Positions 53,310 through 64,000 of a stretch of DNA of 64,000 nucleotides are shown here, one piece after another. Source of the stretch: Amoebidium appalachense. Its lineage: Eukaryota; Ichthyosporea. The position numbers and the translations under genes were made by a program. How positions within the stretch are numbered: position 1 is the first letter of the stretch; every line of letters begins with the position of its first letter. The stretch spans positions 1,798,001 through 1,862,000 of the forward strand of contig CAVNZM010000013.1 in the NCBI GenBank assembly GCA_963693365.1. Direction: 5' to 3'. The notes beneath the pieces are model-generated. The model did not search any database, was not told where the DNA came from, and saw only the letters and a list, made by a program, of their open reading frames with translations.

Positions 53310-53741
53310 AGATCTCCTCCATTCGAGAGGATCCTCGAGAATCAGAGAGGTCTCTACTAATATAATTATTGCTACGGCTCCTGCCCCCCAACCTTACTAG
53401 CCCAAGCACATGTTAAAACCCAATATGGCCGCTGCACTGAACGAATTTTCTGATGACTACGCATGTATGTACTTACGGGACTAGTGCTGACATCATCATG
53501 GTTGATGCGCACTGTCATGATCGAGATGTCAAGACGATCCAGCCGCAGATCTGTTCAAATTGCTGCCTGAGCTGTGATGTATACCTATGATGCATAAAAG
53601 GCACGTTTTCGAAACGTCGCCTTGAAGCATGTAGATACAGTTGTATGCATGCATGCTGCCTCTGGTAAGTATAAGGGTTTGCACTTGTTGTCCGATGGTT
53701 AGATGGTCCGAATAGGTCGCTTACGTGTTTTTTCATCGGAA

Positions 53742-54315
53742 GTACGCAGCCATGGGGGTGGTGACTTGACTCCGAGTCGCGACTTGAAGTCACGAAAGCT
53801 CGTGACTTGAGTCAAGTCAAGTCAGGCAACCAGGCGTGACTCGGGGGTGACTTGTGAGGAAGGGGGCCCCGGGGGGGGGGGGGGGGGGGGGGAGGGCGCC
53901 GGGCTCGTTGTCACTCATGGGGAAGGGTGGGGAGGGGGGTAACCAGAGAAGGGGGGGGGGGGGGTGCAAAGGGGGGGAGGGGGCTCGGAGGGCTCACGGG
54001 GGGTGCGCTCCCCCCCCCCCCCCCCCCCCCCCCCCCACCACACACACACACACACACCCCATGCCAAAAAGTCCTTAACCCTCCCCCCTCCTCCCCCCCC
54101 CTTCTCCCCGCGCGCCCACCGGGCCCCGGCGAATGGACCTTGACTTGAGGCAGTGGAGTCGCGACTTGAGACCCTATGACTCAAGTCGCGACTTCAGGTG
54201 ACTTGTTACTAATTTTAGTAAACTTGAGTCATAGGGTCTCAAGTCGCGACTCCAAGTCAAGTCAAGTCACATGCCCCCGCTTTCAATTATAATTAAAAGT
54301 CAAGGTACGCAGCCA
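53742..54315. mobile_element. Foldback/MITE-like element with GACTTGA motifs
   Basis: Both ends carry GTGACTTGACT and GAGTCGCGACTTGA in opposite orientation. The right half contains a perfect 32-base inverted repeat (54155-54186 against 54222-54253) around a 35-base loop. The palindrome AGTCGCGACT recurs. The same 11-base word GTACGCAGCCA stands at 53742-53752 and 54305-54315 and may be the target duplication, though the right copy is about 25 bases beyond the repeat end. The middle holds G/C runs (53.87-54.03 kb). No transposase frame. Confidence 0.65.
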
Positions 54316-55008
54316 GCAAGAATTAAGCAAACCAATGAAATGAGCGGATCTTAGATGACAGCGATGAACTTCCCGTTTAACTATTGGTTGGCTAGAGGTT
54401 TGCAAAATCATTATCATCTCTCTCTTGTACCGGCCGAATCCGGATTCCGGAGGGGCATTAAAACTGACTCCATTTTCAGCAGAACAGACGGACCTCACAA
54501 CATCTTATATAAATTTTTAAGAGATTTTCTGGACTTTCTTATTTTCCCCAAAAAAAAATCATGAATTTAATACTAATACTGTGATGCGACGCTATTCTCT
54601 GCCAGGCTCTTTTGCCGTCCTGGCGAAAACGGTCATCCGGTGCAATCTTTTACCCCCATCACTCAGGCATCTACCTTTTAAACTTCACCGTTTTGAAATG
54701 CTGAGCGCACCGTCTCGGACTTGCACACTGTCATTCAAGGGCCCAGGTATAAAAACACTCACCGTATAGGGGTATATTATTTCTCTGTTCTCTATAGGTC
54801 CACTTTCTGTAAAGGTGCACGGAAAGCTGTACATATGTAGCTCGTTTCCCCACCAACCGACTTTCACTACAAGGCTCTTCACGCTAGACCGACCCATTCT
54901 TCCCAAACAGTTCATCTTGCATTTTTTCTTGTGTGGTGGTTGCAAAAGAGTTTGTTTTGCCGCCTAACTTCGAGGAACTCTCAGCTCTTTTGTTCTTAAG
55001 ACTTCAAA

Positions 55009-55016
55009 TTATATAC
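55009..55016 (+). promoter_or_regulatory. TATA-like element of the claudin-like gene
   Basis: TTATATAC lies 50 bases before the ATG at 55066 in a pyrimidine-rich leader. The short spacing implies a leader of about 20-25 bases. Motif evidence only. Confidence 0.4.
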
Positions 55017-55065
55017 CTTGAGACCAGCTCGCTTTTTTTTTCGTTTCGTCTTTTTGAACGACAAA

Positions 55066-55341
55066 ATGGGGATTTCACCAGGTTTTGGGTCTTTCCTGTC
55101 CTTTGCGGCTGGTGTGCTTGCTATCGCCGCATTGGTCTCGAGTAGCTGGATAAGCTCCGCCTACCAGGGCTCAGAGTGAGTCTTTCTCCCCCCTCCCCCC
55201 CCCCCCCCCCCCCCCTCTCGCCCCCTCCCCCCCCTCCCGCCACTTCTCCCCTGGTCAGTTAGAAGAGATGGCGGGAAGTAGTTTGGAGGTGGGGGAGGGA
55301 GGGGGAGGGGGGGGGGGGGAGGGAGAGAGGGGGTGGAGAGT

Positions 55342-55388
<47 letters not shown>

Positions 55389-56410
55389 TTGTGTGTAATT
55401 GTGAGTTGGTTTTTGGGGTCAGGTGTGGGGGGGTGAAGGGGGAGGGGGGGAGAAGGGGGGGTAAAGGGCATGGTTACTCTAAAACCCTATCTGTTTTTGC
55501 TTCATGGTAATGATGTTCTCACAAATATGTGCTCACAAAGCTCTGCTGGTATAACCTGTGGGGTGGAGGTGAGAAGGAGGCGGAGGGAGGATCCTCTCCA
55601 AAAGCTTAAGCACCACCGGTGACGTAGATATTAATGCAGGCATGTTGCTCTTGAACTTATGAACTCTCTTGCGCGCACTTGCGCCTGCACGTTGAACTGC
55701 ACTGTAGACCCCTCGCGACGAGTTGTTTCTGCACGCGCACGACACACAAACACACACATACGCACTACCGACCAAATTCTTGACATACCAGGATATCTCT
55801 GGTTTCTCAGCACAATTCTATGTTGGTTTCTCAGCGCCTTTCTATATATTGATTCGATTTGCACAATTTTTTCCCCAACAGCTATTCCTTTGGTGTGTCT
55901 CGCGCGTGCGTCAGTGTAAACGGCGAGGAGGCCTGCAACTTTTATTTCGTGTCGGTGAAATTCATCGCCGAGCAACCTTGGGGATGGCCTAGCACAGCAT
56001 GGCAAACAGCCATGTTCCTCATGTTTTTCGGCCTTGCATGTTCCGTCGTCTCTTGGATCGTCGGCACCATTGCCTCATGCATGTTGTGTTTCTGCTGCGT
56101 GAGCATCCCCCTTAGCGCCATTTCCGCTGTTTTCGCCCTTGGCGCGACTGCGCTCTACACAGGAAGCATTTGCATGTTCTGTTCAGCGGCTCAGTTGCCC
56201 ATGTGGAACATGTTTGCAAAGGGGGGAGATGCATCTCCTGTGTGTGGTACCACTGCGGCGAGCTACAATTTCGGTGTTTGTGACCCCCGATGGGGGTTCT
56301 ATGTGGCAATTTCGGCGGCGGCGTGTTCTCTCGTTTCGTTCATTGCGTTCTTCCCTACTTTCTGTAGCTCCCCTAAGCCCAGTAGCAAGCTGGGGCACGG
56401 TTATGCCTAG
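55066..56410 (+). CDS. Claudin/PMP22-like four-helix membrane protein, 2 exons
   Basis: Exons 55066-55175 and 55882-56410 join in phase (GA/C) to 212 residues; donor GTGAGT, acceptor ccccaacag. Four hydrophobic segments lie at about residues 8-30, 76-98, 104-126 and 160-190. The first extracellular loop follows SSSWISSAYQG and contains two cysteines nine residues apart (C46 and C55), with the conserved Trp (W28) just after helix 1. This W...C...C loop and the four-helix topology are the PMP22/EMP/claudin and LHFPL pattern; the GLW triplet of true claudins is not obvious. A plasma-membrane organiser or adhesion role would be typical, but is inferred. The short C-terminal tail (SSPKPSSKLGHGYA) may be cytosolic. 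The 706-base intron is moderately microsatellite-poor. AATAAA follows near 56.80 kb. Confidence 0.75.
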
Positions 56411-57079
56411 AAAGGGTTTTTTACGGCTTTTACAGACAATTCGGTGTTTATTATTTTTTTTTTTATTCGAGAGAAATTTCAGGAATTACGGGTGCGGGTC
56501 TTGTCATTTTTAGGGGCATGATTCTTTTTTTACAAGTAAAACACCCAGCGTCAACGATATATATATATATACTGTAGTGAGAGAGGGTTAAATCAACTCG
56601 GTTTGGATCGTGTATATTTGTGCTACTATGTTGCGCTACTGCATTAGTTATTTGCGGTCGAAAGCACGTGCAATATCAGTGGAAGTTGGTCAGGCGGCTT
56701 TGCCCCGTGCACGGCATGTGCATGGGATGAAAAGCAACGCTCCCTAGATCACTCAAAAGACTGCTATATGACGAAATGATGATTGGTGTATTTCTATTAA
56801 ATCAATAAACTATGGTGTTCTTCCAGGAGGTTCGAGTTGCCGGAAACTGACTTGCATTGCACAATAAGTGGACGTATATACGAAAAGTTGGTGTTAGTTT
56901 TATACTGATCAGTTTTATCCTGATTTATGCACATGCATGCGCGCATGCGCACGCGCACTCATACTCACACACTTGCATAACTCAACACATGGGTACGCGC
57001 GCACACACAAGCACAAACACGCATACATGCGAGCGCGCGCGCGCGCACACACACGCACACACACGCACACACACACGCA

Positions 57080-57124
<45 letters not shown>

Positions 57125-57245
57125 AAACACACACACACACACACACATGGCGCGCACGCGCACACGAGGAGGCACTGCGGTGACCACTGAAATGCAAGTT
57201 ATGCATTTGAAAGAACTAATGCCTGGACAAGCCCCCCCCCCCCCC

Positions 57246-57284
<39 letters not shown>

Positions 57285-57416
57285 AAAAGAAAAAAAAAAA
57301 AAAAAAAAAGGAAGATAGAAAAAAAAGAATGAAAAGACAAGAAAAGCTCACCACACTCACCGCACACAGATGGGGGAATGGTTGTGGAGTGTGTGTGTGT
57401 GTTTGTGTGTGTGTGT

Positions 57417-57452
<36 letters not shown>

Positions 57453-57929
57453 AGATACATATTCTCCCGAAGATATCTTTTTTTTTTTTTTTTTTTTTGG
57501 GTTTGTTGGACTGTGTTGTGACTTCTTGTGTGCATGCGCCGCTGGTGCTTCATGTGCTTTTCTCTTGAGTGGATGTAGGGTTATCCCCTCCCAAGGGGGT
57601 TCCGCCAAAATGGAACAATCGGCTTTTCCTACTTTTTTTTTTTAGCTTATTTAATCCTCTTTTTTTTTTGGTTGGTTTTTTTTTTTAAAAGGTTCTTAGA
57701 TCCCCTTTTCCTTTCTCTTCTTCTTCTTCTTCTTCTTCTTCTTTTTATTCTTTAGATGATGTCTTGTCCAAAGGAGAACGTTTGAGCTGTGTTCACTGTG
57801 ATACTCTACCGTTGACTAAGGCTCTGGTGGTGGAGACCGTGGTAGTGGTTTTGATGACCTGTTTGCGTGTATGTGTGTGTGGGGAGGGGGGGGGGGGGGG
57901 GGGGGGGTTGATTGGCGGAAGGGGGAGGT

Positions 57930-57966
<37 letters not shown>

Positions 57967-58195
57967 TGGTGCCCAAATATAGGAAGGATGATTTTCTGTT
58001 CACAGTAGGAACAGCCTTTGTGAGGCAATTACACCGAATCATACTAGATGTCATATAAATAACAATAAAAGTAATAAAGATTGAAAGAACTGCACAAAGA
58101 AAAGTGAATTGGCAAACTTAAATGTCTTCAGCTGCGAATAAGAGGGATCACCCAGTGGGCTGGATTTGTGCTTCCACACTGCGCTCTCTCCCGTT

Positions 58196-58301
58196 GCAGA
58201 TATGGCTCTGCACTGTGTGCATGGGCAGGTCACTCATTTGATTATCAAGGAAACCTAACTTCTATGCCGTCATGGTTTTTTTGTCGTTTGATTGTGGGAC
58301 A
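58196..58301 (+). repeat. Family-B repeat copy 1
   Basis: GCAGATATGGCTCTGCACTG continues TGTGCATGGGCAGGTCAC and ends TTTGATTGTGGGACA. All five copies lie in the same orientation within 58.2-62.9 kb and share about 100 bases with several changes each. Their complement reads as a partly open Cys-rich frame. Confidence 0.75.
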
Positions 58302-58632
58302 AAAAAAAATCGATAAGGACTAAGTCTTGATCGACCATTTTCTGCACATGGTAACTTGACAGTATTAAAGATTTACCCCCCCTGTTTTAACATGTGTTCT
58401 GGAATATGCATGTAGTTGTGTCGTGATATTTCTATTTCTGACAGTAGATTTGACAAGCATTTCCAATCAGATTCTGCCCGAGATCGTGTGAACACACAAA
58501 CATTATATTTGACTCGCAGAAAGGCAACGGTTACCGTTACCCTGTTACCCATACTATCAAACTATGCCCCCTCCCCCCCCCCCCCCCCCCCCCCCCCTCT
58601 CACCCTTCCAACTCCCCCCCCCCCTCCCCCCC

Positions 58633-58682
<50 letters not shown>

Positions 58683-59002
58683 AGCTCTCCCCAAAACCAA
58701 AACAACAGCACACACATACCGTGACATAATGCACGCAGGCTCGCAGGCACTCGCACACATGCGCCGGCTTGGGGGGGGAGGGGGGGGGGGGGGGAGGGGG
58801 GGGAGGGGGGGAGGGGGGGGGAGGGGGAGGGGGGTGGGAGGGGGGAGGGGGAGGAGGGGGGGGGGAGGGGCGGGGGGGGGTATTGGGCTCGGGGTACCGG
58901 GTAGGCTATGTGTGCGGGGTTCACGCGTGCGTGTATGATGAATTTGTGTATGTGTGCGTTTAACTTAAAGTATTCTGGGACCCCCGTGTGTCTGAGGCCC
59001 CC

Positions 59003-59050
<48 letters not shown>

Positions 59051-59149
59051 GGGGGGGGGGGGACGGGGTGGTGAGGAAAGATTGGAGATGGGGTTTTGGG
59101 GTGAAGGCTCACATACATGAGTCCATCCACACCCACCCACCCACCCACC

Positions 59150-59195
<46 letters not shown>

Positions 59196-59198
59196 GTG

Positions 59199-59230
<32 letters not shown>

Positions 59231-59271
59231 CCGCACCCGCACGCGCAAACGCACACGCACCCACACACACA

Positions 59272-59315
<44 letters not shown>

Positions 59316-59359
59316 GACACACACACACACACCGTGACACACACACACACACACCGTGA

Positions 59360-59401
<42 letters not shown>

Positions 59402-59632
59402 CACATATAACTCACTGTGCGCGTGCGCGCGTGTGTGCGTGTGCATATCTGAAAATCTGAAAGCTTGTGCGTGTGCGTGTTATCTGAAACTTTTTTTTAT
59501 TTCTTCTGCAATTTACATGAGGGTGACCTTTTGACCCAACAGACCCCGTCGGTGTTGACGATCTGCCAGTCTTTGGCTGAAATTTCTCCTCCAAAGAATC
59601 ATTACTTGCTCTATTAATATATATTAAACAAG

Positions 59633-59745
59633 TGCAGATTCTGAACGGACTTTGCACTGTCTGCATAGGCAGGTCACCCGAATGGCTAACACAAAAACCT
59701 TGTTTTGTAAGCAGTACAGTTTTCTGGCGAATGATTGTGGGACAG
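59633..59745 (+). repeat. Family-B repeat copy 2
   Basis: GCAGATTCTGAACGGACTTT, then GCACTGTCTGCATAGGCAGG, ending ATGATTGTGGGACAG. It is among the more diverged copies. On the minus strand it reads CPTIIRQKTVLLTKQGF, parallel to copy 3. Confidence 0.75.
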
Positions 59746-60015
59746 GACTCGTGTGCTCGTGCCGTGAAGAACATCTTGACGGGATTTGCTCCCACCACGT
59801 GCACGATGGCATGTCAGAATTCAGACACACCCTTAAGCTAGCAGTTATCTTGTGTTTTTGTCCTTTAGTAGTTCAGTTTCTGTAACAGTATGCGCAGATT
59901 CAGTAATATTCTTTGGTCATGCGAAGCAGGGCATAAGAACTCACAGAGAGACCAACGTTTTGTATCACTTCATTAGTCAACCTCCTCCCCCCCCCCCCCC
60001 CCCCCTCCTTCTCAA

Positions 60016-60059
<44 letters not shown>

Positions 60060-60189
60060 CGGGCAGGCTAAAGATTTGAGCACACATATTATTTATTACA
60101 CATGACCCACACGTGTGCATACACACACACCAACCATTTTCGACCCATCCATCTCCACTTCCCCCCTTCCCCCCCTCACCCCTCCCCCC

Positions 60190-60220
<31 letters not shown>

Positions 60221-60286
60221 AAAAAAAAAAAAAGGAAAAGGAAAACATACGAAAACACACACTGGCACATGTACACAGTGTCACGT

Positions 60287-60354
<68 letters not shown>

Positions 60355-61607
60355 GTGACACACACACACACACGCGATACATTTACACACACACGCACAC
60401 ACACACACACAAACACACGCACACGCACACACACGCACGCACACGCACGCACGCACGCACGAACACACTGGCACACCAAAAAAAAAAACGTCAGTGCCAC
60501 GAAGTTGAATACGATCGTGTGCAAGCACACATTCTCCCCCTCCCACCCCACCCCCACCCCCCATCCCCACCCATCCACCTTTCCGTGACCGATTCAAAAG
60601 CCCATGGCCACGGTGGTATAGCATGCAGTATTTGACTTTTGATTTTGATTCATCATGTGCACAATTCGACACATAACTTCTTCCAATTGACACTTTCTAC
60701 TTGTACCCCCCCCCCCGCACCCACCCACCCACCCACCCACCTTCTCCTCCCCCTCCCCCCCTCCCCCCTTCCCCTTCCCTCTCCTCCCCCTCTCTTCCCT
60801 TCCTTCTCTCCCCTACCCCTAGCTACCCCTTTTCTGACCGCTTCATGCATTGTGGTATATTTGGCTTTTCATAGCCTGTACATATCGACCCTTCAAGGCT
60901 TATAAATCCCCCCCCCCCCCCCCCCCCCCCCTTTCCCCCCCTTCTCCCCTTCCCCTTCCCCCCCCTCCCCCCCTTGTCCCCTCTGTCCCCTTCGTCCCCT
61001 CTTCGCCCCCTCCCCCTCCCCCATCCCCTTCCACCCCTTTGCCCCCCTCCCCCCCCCCCTCTTCCCACCCCCCCCCCCTCCCCCCTCCCCCCCCCCCCCC
61101 CCCCCCCCCCCCCCCGCCCGCGCCCACCACCACCACCACTCCCTTTGAACCCAAACCCATGGCCACCCCACCTACCCCCTGCCTTCCCTATCGGGGTTTT
61201 AGCCCTTATCCAACACTCACACTCTGTTATGCATGTCCCGTTCTTCAAGCAAATAGTAAATCGTACACTTGTGTACTCCACTCCCTCCACCCAATATCCC
61301 CTTCCTTTGCCCAACAACCGTTCTTAATATCATTACTAAATATAAAAGTTTGCCTGGGGCCCGGGGTTACCTTAGCCAAGTGAAGACGTAGCCTCTGTAA
61401 GGTAGAAATGGATAGACGCTTCAAACAAGAATCAAGAAAAGAACAGAAAAGAGGAAGGAAAGGAAGAAAGACAAAAAGAAAGAAAGAAATGAGAAAAACA
61501 TTTCTTTAGCTGCATTGATAGGGGTGACCTTGGTGCCGGATTTGTAATGCCGAGCTCTGCATGGCTTTCCCTATCCATACCATTTGACCTGGCATTCGAG
61601 TTGTGCA

Positions 61608-61722
61608 GCAGACACTGTCGGACTCTGCACTGTGTGCATGGGCAGGTCACCTTGAAATGACTTCCACCGAAACCTTTTGCTTATGACAGCTACAGATTTC
61701 TGTTGGTTGATGGTGGGACAGA
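61608..61722 (+). repeat. Family-B repeat copy 3
   Basis: GCAGACACTGTCGGACTCTG, then CACTGTGTGCATGGGCAGGT, ending GATGGTGGGACAG. Upstream, TTTAGCTGCATTGATAGGGG and GTGACCTTGGTGCC also resemble the flank of copy 5, so the repeat may be longer (about 250 bases). Confidence 0.75.
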
Positions 61723-62019
61723 ATTTCGGGATGCGGGTGGGGACCCAGCCAAGCTGCAGCAGCCACCTATGCACATGCTGCTTTGTGACCACTAAAAAAA
61801 AAAACAAAAAAAACAAAAAAAAAAAAACAAAAAAAAACGGTGCTTTACACCCATCACCCGTTCAACGACTCTTGCTTATGGCTATATGTTCCCAACTAGA
61901 ATGGCTTAGATGGCCCAAGTTTGGACTTATTGATGTTTACAAAAGTGTGTAGTTGGGAAAATCTAGGGAGGGTGGTTACAGCTACCTAACGCTGGTTGGG
62001 AGTTACCATCCACGACATT

Positions 62020-62127
62020 GCAGATGTGTCTCTGCAATGCGTGTACGTGCAGGCCACCCAAATGGCTTGCACCGAAACTTAATCCTTACGTCTATAACAT
62101 TTTTCTGTTTTTTGATTGTGGGACAGA
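62020..62127 (+). repeat. Family-B repeat copy 4
   Basis: GCAGATGTGTCTCTGCAATG, then CGTGTACGTGCAGGCCACCC, ending TTTTGATTGTGGGACAG. It lies only about 300 bases after copy 3. Confidence 0.75.
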
Positions 62128-62789
62128 GAAGTGCCCAGAAGGCTTTGATCGGTAAACCTTTTTCTGTGGGCCATTAATTTTATAAAGATTCAAGTGGCAC
62201 GATCAGCTGTACCAACGCCACCTAAAAACGTGTGCCACTAGAATTTATGATTGTACATGTAACATACACGTACAGCACAGCTTCCGTGAGAGCATACATA
62301 GACTAGGCGAATTGAATTGAATACTCGCAACCTACTTGCATCGTGCAAAGACCGAGGCGTTAGCGAAGTTATTCTTTCAATCACTTACCCCCCCCCCCCC
62401 CCCCCCCCCCTACCTTCCTGCTTTGGAAAGCAAGAAAAAGTAACCCCCCCCCCCCCCCCCCCTCCCTTTCCCCCGTAGCCTCCCATCCCCAATCCCCAAA
62501 TTTCTTTCCCCCCCCCCCCCCCCCTCCCCCCCTCCTCCCCCCCTCCCCCTCTCCCAACCTGAGTCCCTCCCACCAGGCTGGGCGCCCCCACATATCTGCA
62601 GTTTGAGCTTTTACCAAGACAAAATCCTTGACCTTGAGAGGAAGATAGAGGGATTTAAGCTGACGTATACATGGAGTGACCTTTGAGCCCACCAACTGGG
62701 ACTTTTGCGCTGCCAATCGTTCAACGTAGCATTTCCCATCGATAGCCTGGCTTGGGGCCATGCTTGGCCGGAAAGGCTTACAGACGCTT

Positions 62790-62896
62790 GCAGATTTGAC
62801 TCTGCATTGTGTGCATGGGCAGGCCACCCGAATTCGCTCTCCGAAACCTAACCCTTATGCCAAGTACCGTTTTCTATTGTTTGATTGTGGGACAAA
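62790..62896 (+). repeat. Family-B repeat copy 5
   Basis: GCAGATTTGACTCTGCATTG, then TGTGCATGGGCAGGCCACCC, ending GTTTGATTGTGGGACA. Sequence after it (TCTCTGACAGTAGAATCGGC) resembles that after copy 1 (TTTCTGACAGTAGATTTGAC), again suggesting a longer unit. Confidence 0.75.
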
Positions 62897-63259
62897 AACA
62901 TGCACGCTGTGAAGAAAATGATCAATGATTCTTCTGTATTCAACATGCTACAACAGGCTAGCCCCTAGTTTCGTCGTGGAAATACAGTCTCTGACAGTAG
63001 AATCGGCAAACATTAATGTTCTCAGATTGCAATTGTGCGGATACCCACAAAAAGGCGACTGTTACCCATGCTCTCCATTTACATCTTACCCAAACAGCCC
63101 CCGTCCCCCTCCTCCCCCCCCCCCCCCCCCCTCCTAACACAGCAGTCTAAAAAAATGCCCACATAAGAGGTCTAAAAAAATGCCCACATACAAGTGCAGT
63201 CTAAAAAAAAAATGCCCACATACATACCAGCGCAGTCCACACACACACACAGGCAAACA

Positions 63260-63290
<31 letters not shown>

Positions 63291-64000
63291 GCGTGCACCC
63301 TCTCCCTCCCTCCCCCCCCCCCCCCCCCCCCCCCCCCCCACGCACACACACCCTGCGCGCATGGCACACACACACGCACACACGCAGACACACACTGTAC
63401 TACACCCCACTTAATGTCATGTGCCCTACTACTAGACTTGTAATTGTGAGACAGGGTTAGGATAAATGTAAGATTTTTCGAATATAAAATTCTAACGCTA
63501 GGAGTTGTGGAAAATCTAATATTCCAGCTGGGTACTGGGCCCAGATTGCACAAATGAAAATCAAGATTTTTCAAGATTTTTCCTTTTTGTTCTTGTGCCC
63601 CACCCCTCATCCCCCATCCTCAAAATTCTATCCCGTGACTTCGAATCCCCCCCCCCCCAAGCAAGTCTTAGACACCCCTTCATCTACACGTACATACATG
63701 GGGATAAACCCGGAGTCAAACCCGGCTGGTTTGGCCATTTGTGCTGCCAGTCGTGTTGGTACCGTGCTAAAGGAGTTTTCCTAAGAGGGGTCGCCTGCAA
63801 CCAGTATATATATCATCATAATTTAAATACTAGTATATATATTTATGTGACTACCGGTTGTGGGGGACCCCTCTGGGGTCCCAGGGACTGGTCAGAGCCA
63901 AGTCCTAGTACTGAACGACGGTCACTTACAGTGCAGTAGCTTCAACCTCTGTGAGGCTTGATATAAAACGAGATTGAAGTCATGAAAAAAAGTCTAATGG

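Larger units (their letters stand above)
56411..64000. other. Gene-poor right flank
   Basis: It contains (AC)n stretches (57.06-57.15, 59.16-59.40, 60.02-60.06 and 60.29-60.35 kb), long G/C runs (57.23-57.28, 57.42-57.45, 58.57-58.68, 59.00-59.06 and 61.08-61.12 kb), (TTC)n at 57.72-57.74 kb and five family-B repeats. Unique sequence remains at 56.45-56.93, 57.5-57.85, 58.0-58.55, 59.5-59.98, 61.2-62.38 and 63.4-64.0 kb. A short hairpin (GGGACCCC-TCT-GGGGTCCC) lies near 63.87 kb. No exon chain could be built on either strand. Confidence 0.45.

Noticed and set aside
57764-57982. Frame starting MSKGERLSCVHCDTL
   Set aside because: It runs into poly-G after about 35 residues and has no convincing donor or partner exon.

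Overview
This window is nuclear DNA from an intron-rich eukaryote. Genes are split into many short exons with GT-AG borders, separated by introns of several hundred to about 1,500 bases. The introns consist largely of homopolymer G/C runs, (CA/GT)n, (CT/GA)n and (GCGT)n arrays. No operons, bacterial signals or organelle genes are visible. The gene set (a dynactin subunit, a JARID2-like chromatin protein, a GATA-type finger protein, a four-helix claudin/PMP22-like membrane protein and a GPI-anchored ecto-5'-nucleotidase) suggests a non-plant eukaryote with cytoplasmic dynein. The species cannot be fixed from sequence alone. Most long open frames here are translated microsatellites and have been left out.

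Layout. (1) 1-16.1 kb, minus strand: a multi-exon gene whose exons, joined with mostly matching phases, give an N-terminal ubiquitin-interacting motif, a long charged disordered region, JmjN, ARID and a JmjC segment. It is cut by the left edge. The architecture and motifs match JARID2, and the iron-binding HxE of the JmjC core is missing. (2) 17.6-24.6 kb, plus strand: an eight-exon, 722-residue secreted metallophosphatase/5'-nucleotidase with a signal peptide and a GPI-type tail. (3) 26.5-27.5 kb, plus: a compact four-helix membrane protein gene with a clear CCAAT/TATA promoter and one frameshift in a C run. (4) 31.2-32.6 kb, minus: a two-exon GATA-type finger protein in which the last zinc ligand is His. 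(5) 33.6-33.8 kb: a duplicated 99-base promoter-like block. (6) 35.3-36.9 kb, plus: a small SAP-like gene. (7) 37.1-50.5 kb, plus: a complete 14-exon dynamitin (dynactin p50, DCTN2) gene of 396 residues spread over 13.1 kb. (8) 50.5-55 kb: very long (AC)n, (GAA)n and (GA)n arrays and two foldback elements. (9) 55.0-56.4 kb, plus: a two-exon claudin/PMP22-like gene. (10) 56.4-64 kb: no convincing gene, but five same-orientation copies of a roughly 110-base repeat.

Cross-cutting patterns. A roughly 450-base mobile repeat bounded by poly-G (family A) lies in introns and between genes, including a tandem pair. Intron sense strands tend to be pyrimidine-rich whichever strand the gene is on. Several introns contain a second copy of the adjoining exon end with its splice site. 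The hexamer GATTGG/CCAATC is strongly over-used in exons, promoters and spacers alike. Two genes need a one-base correction inside a homopolymer run to stay open, which could be assembly error.
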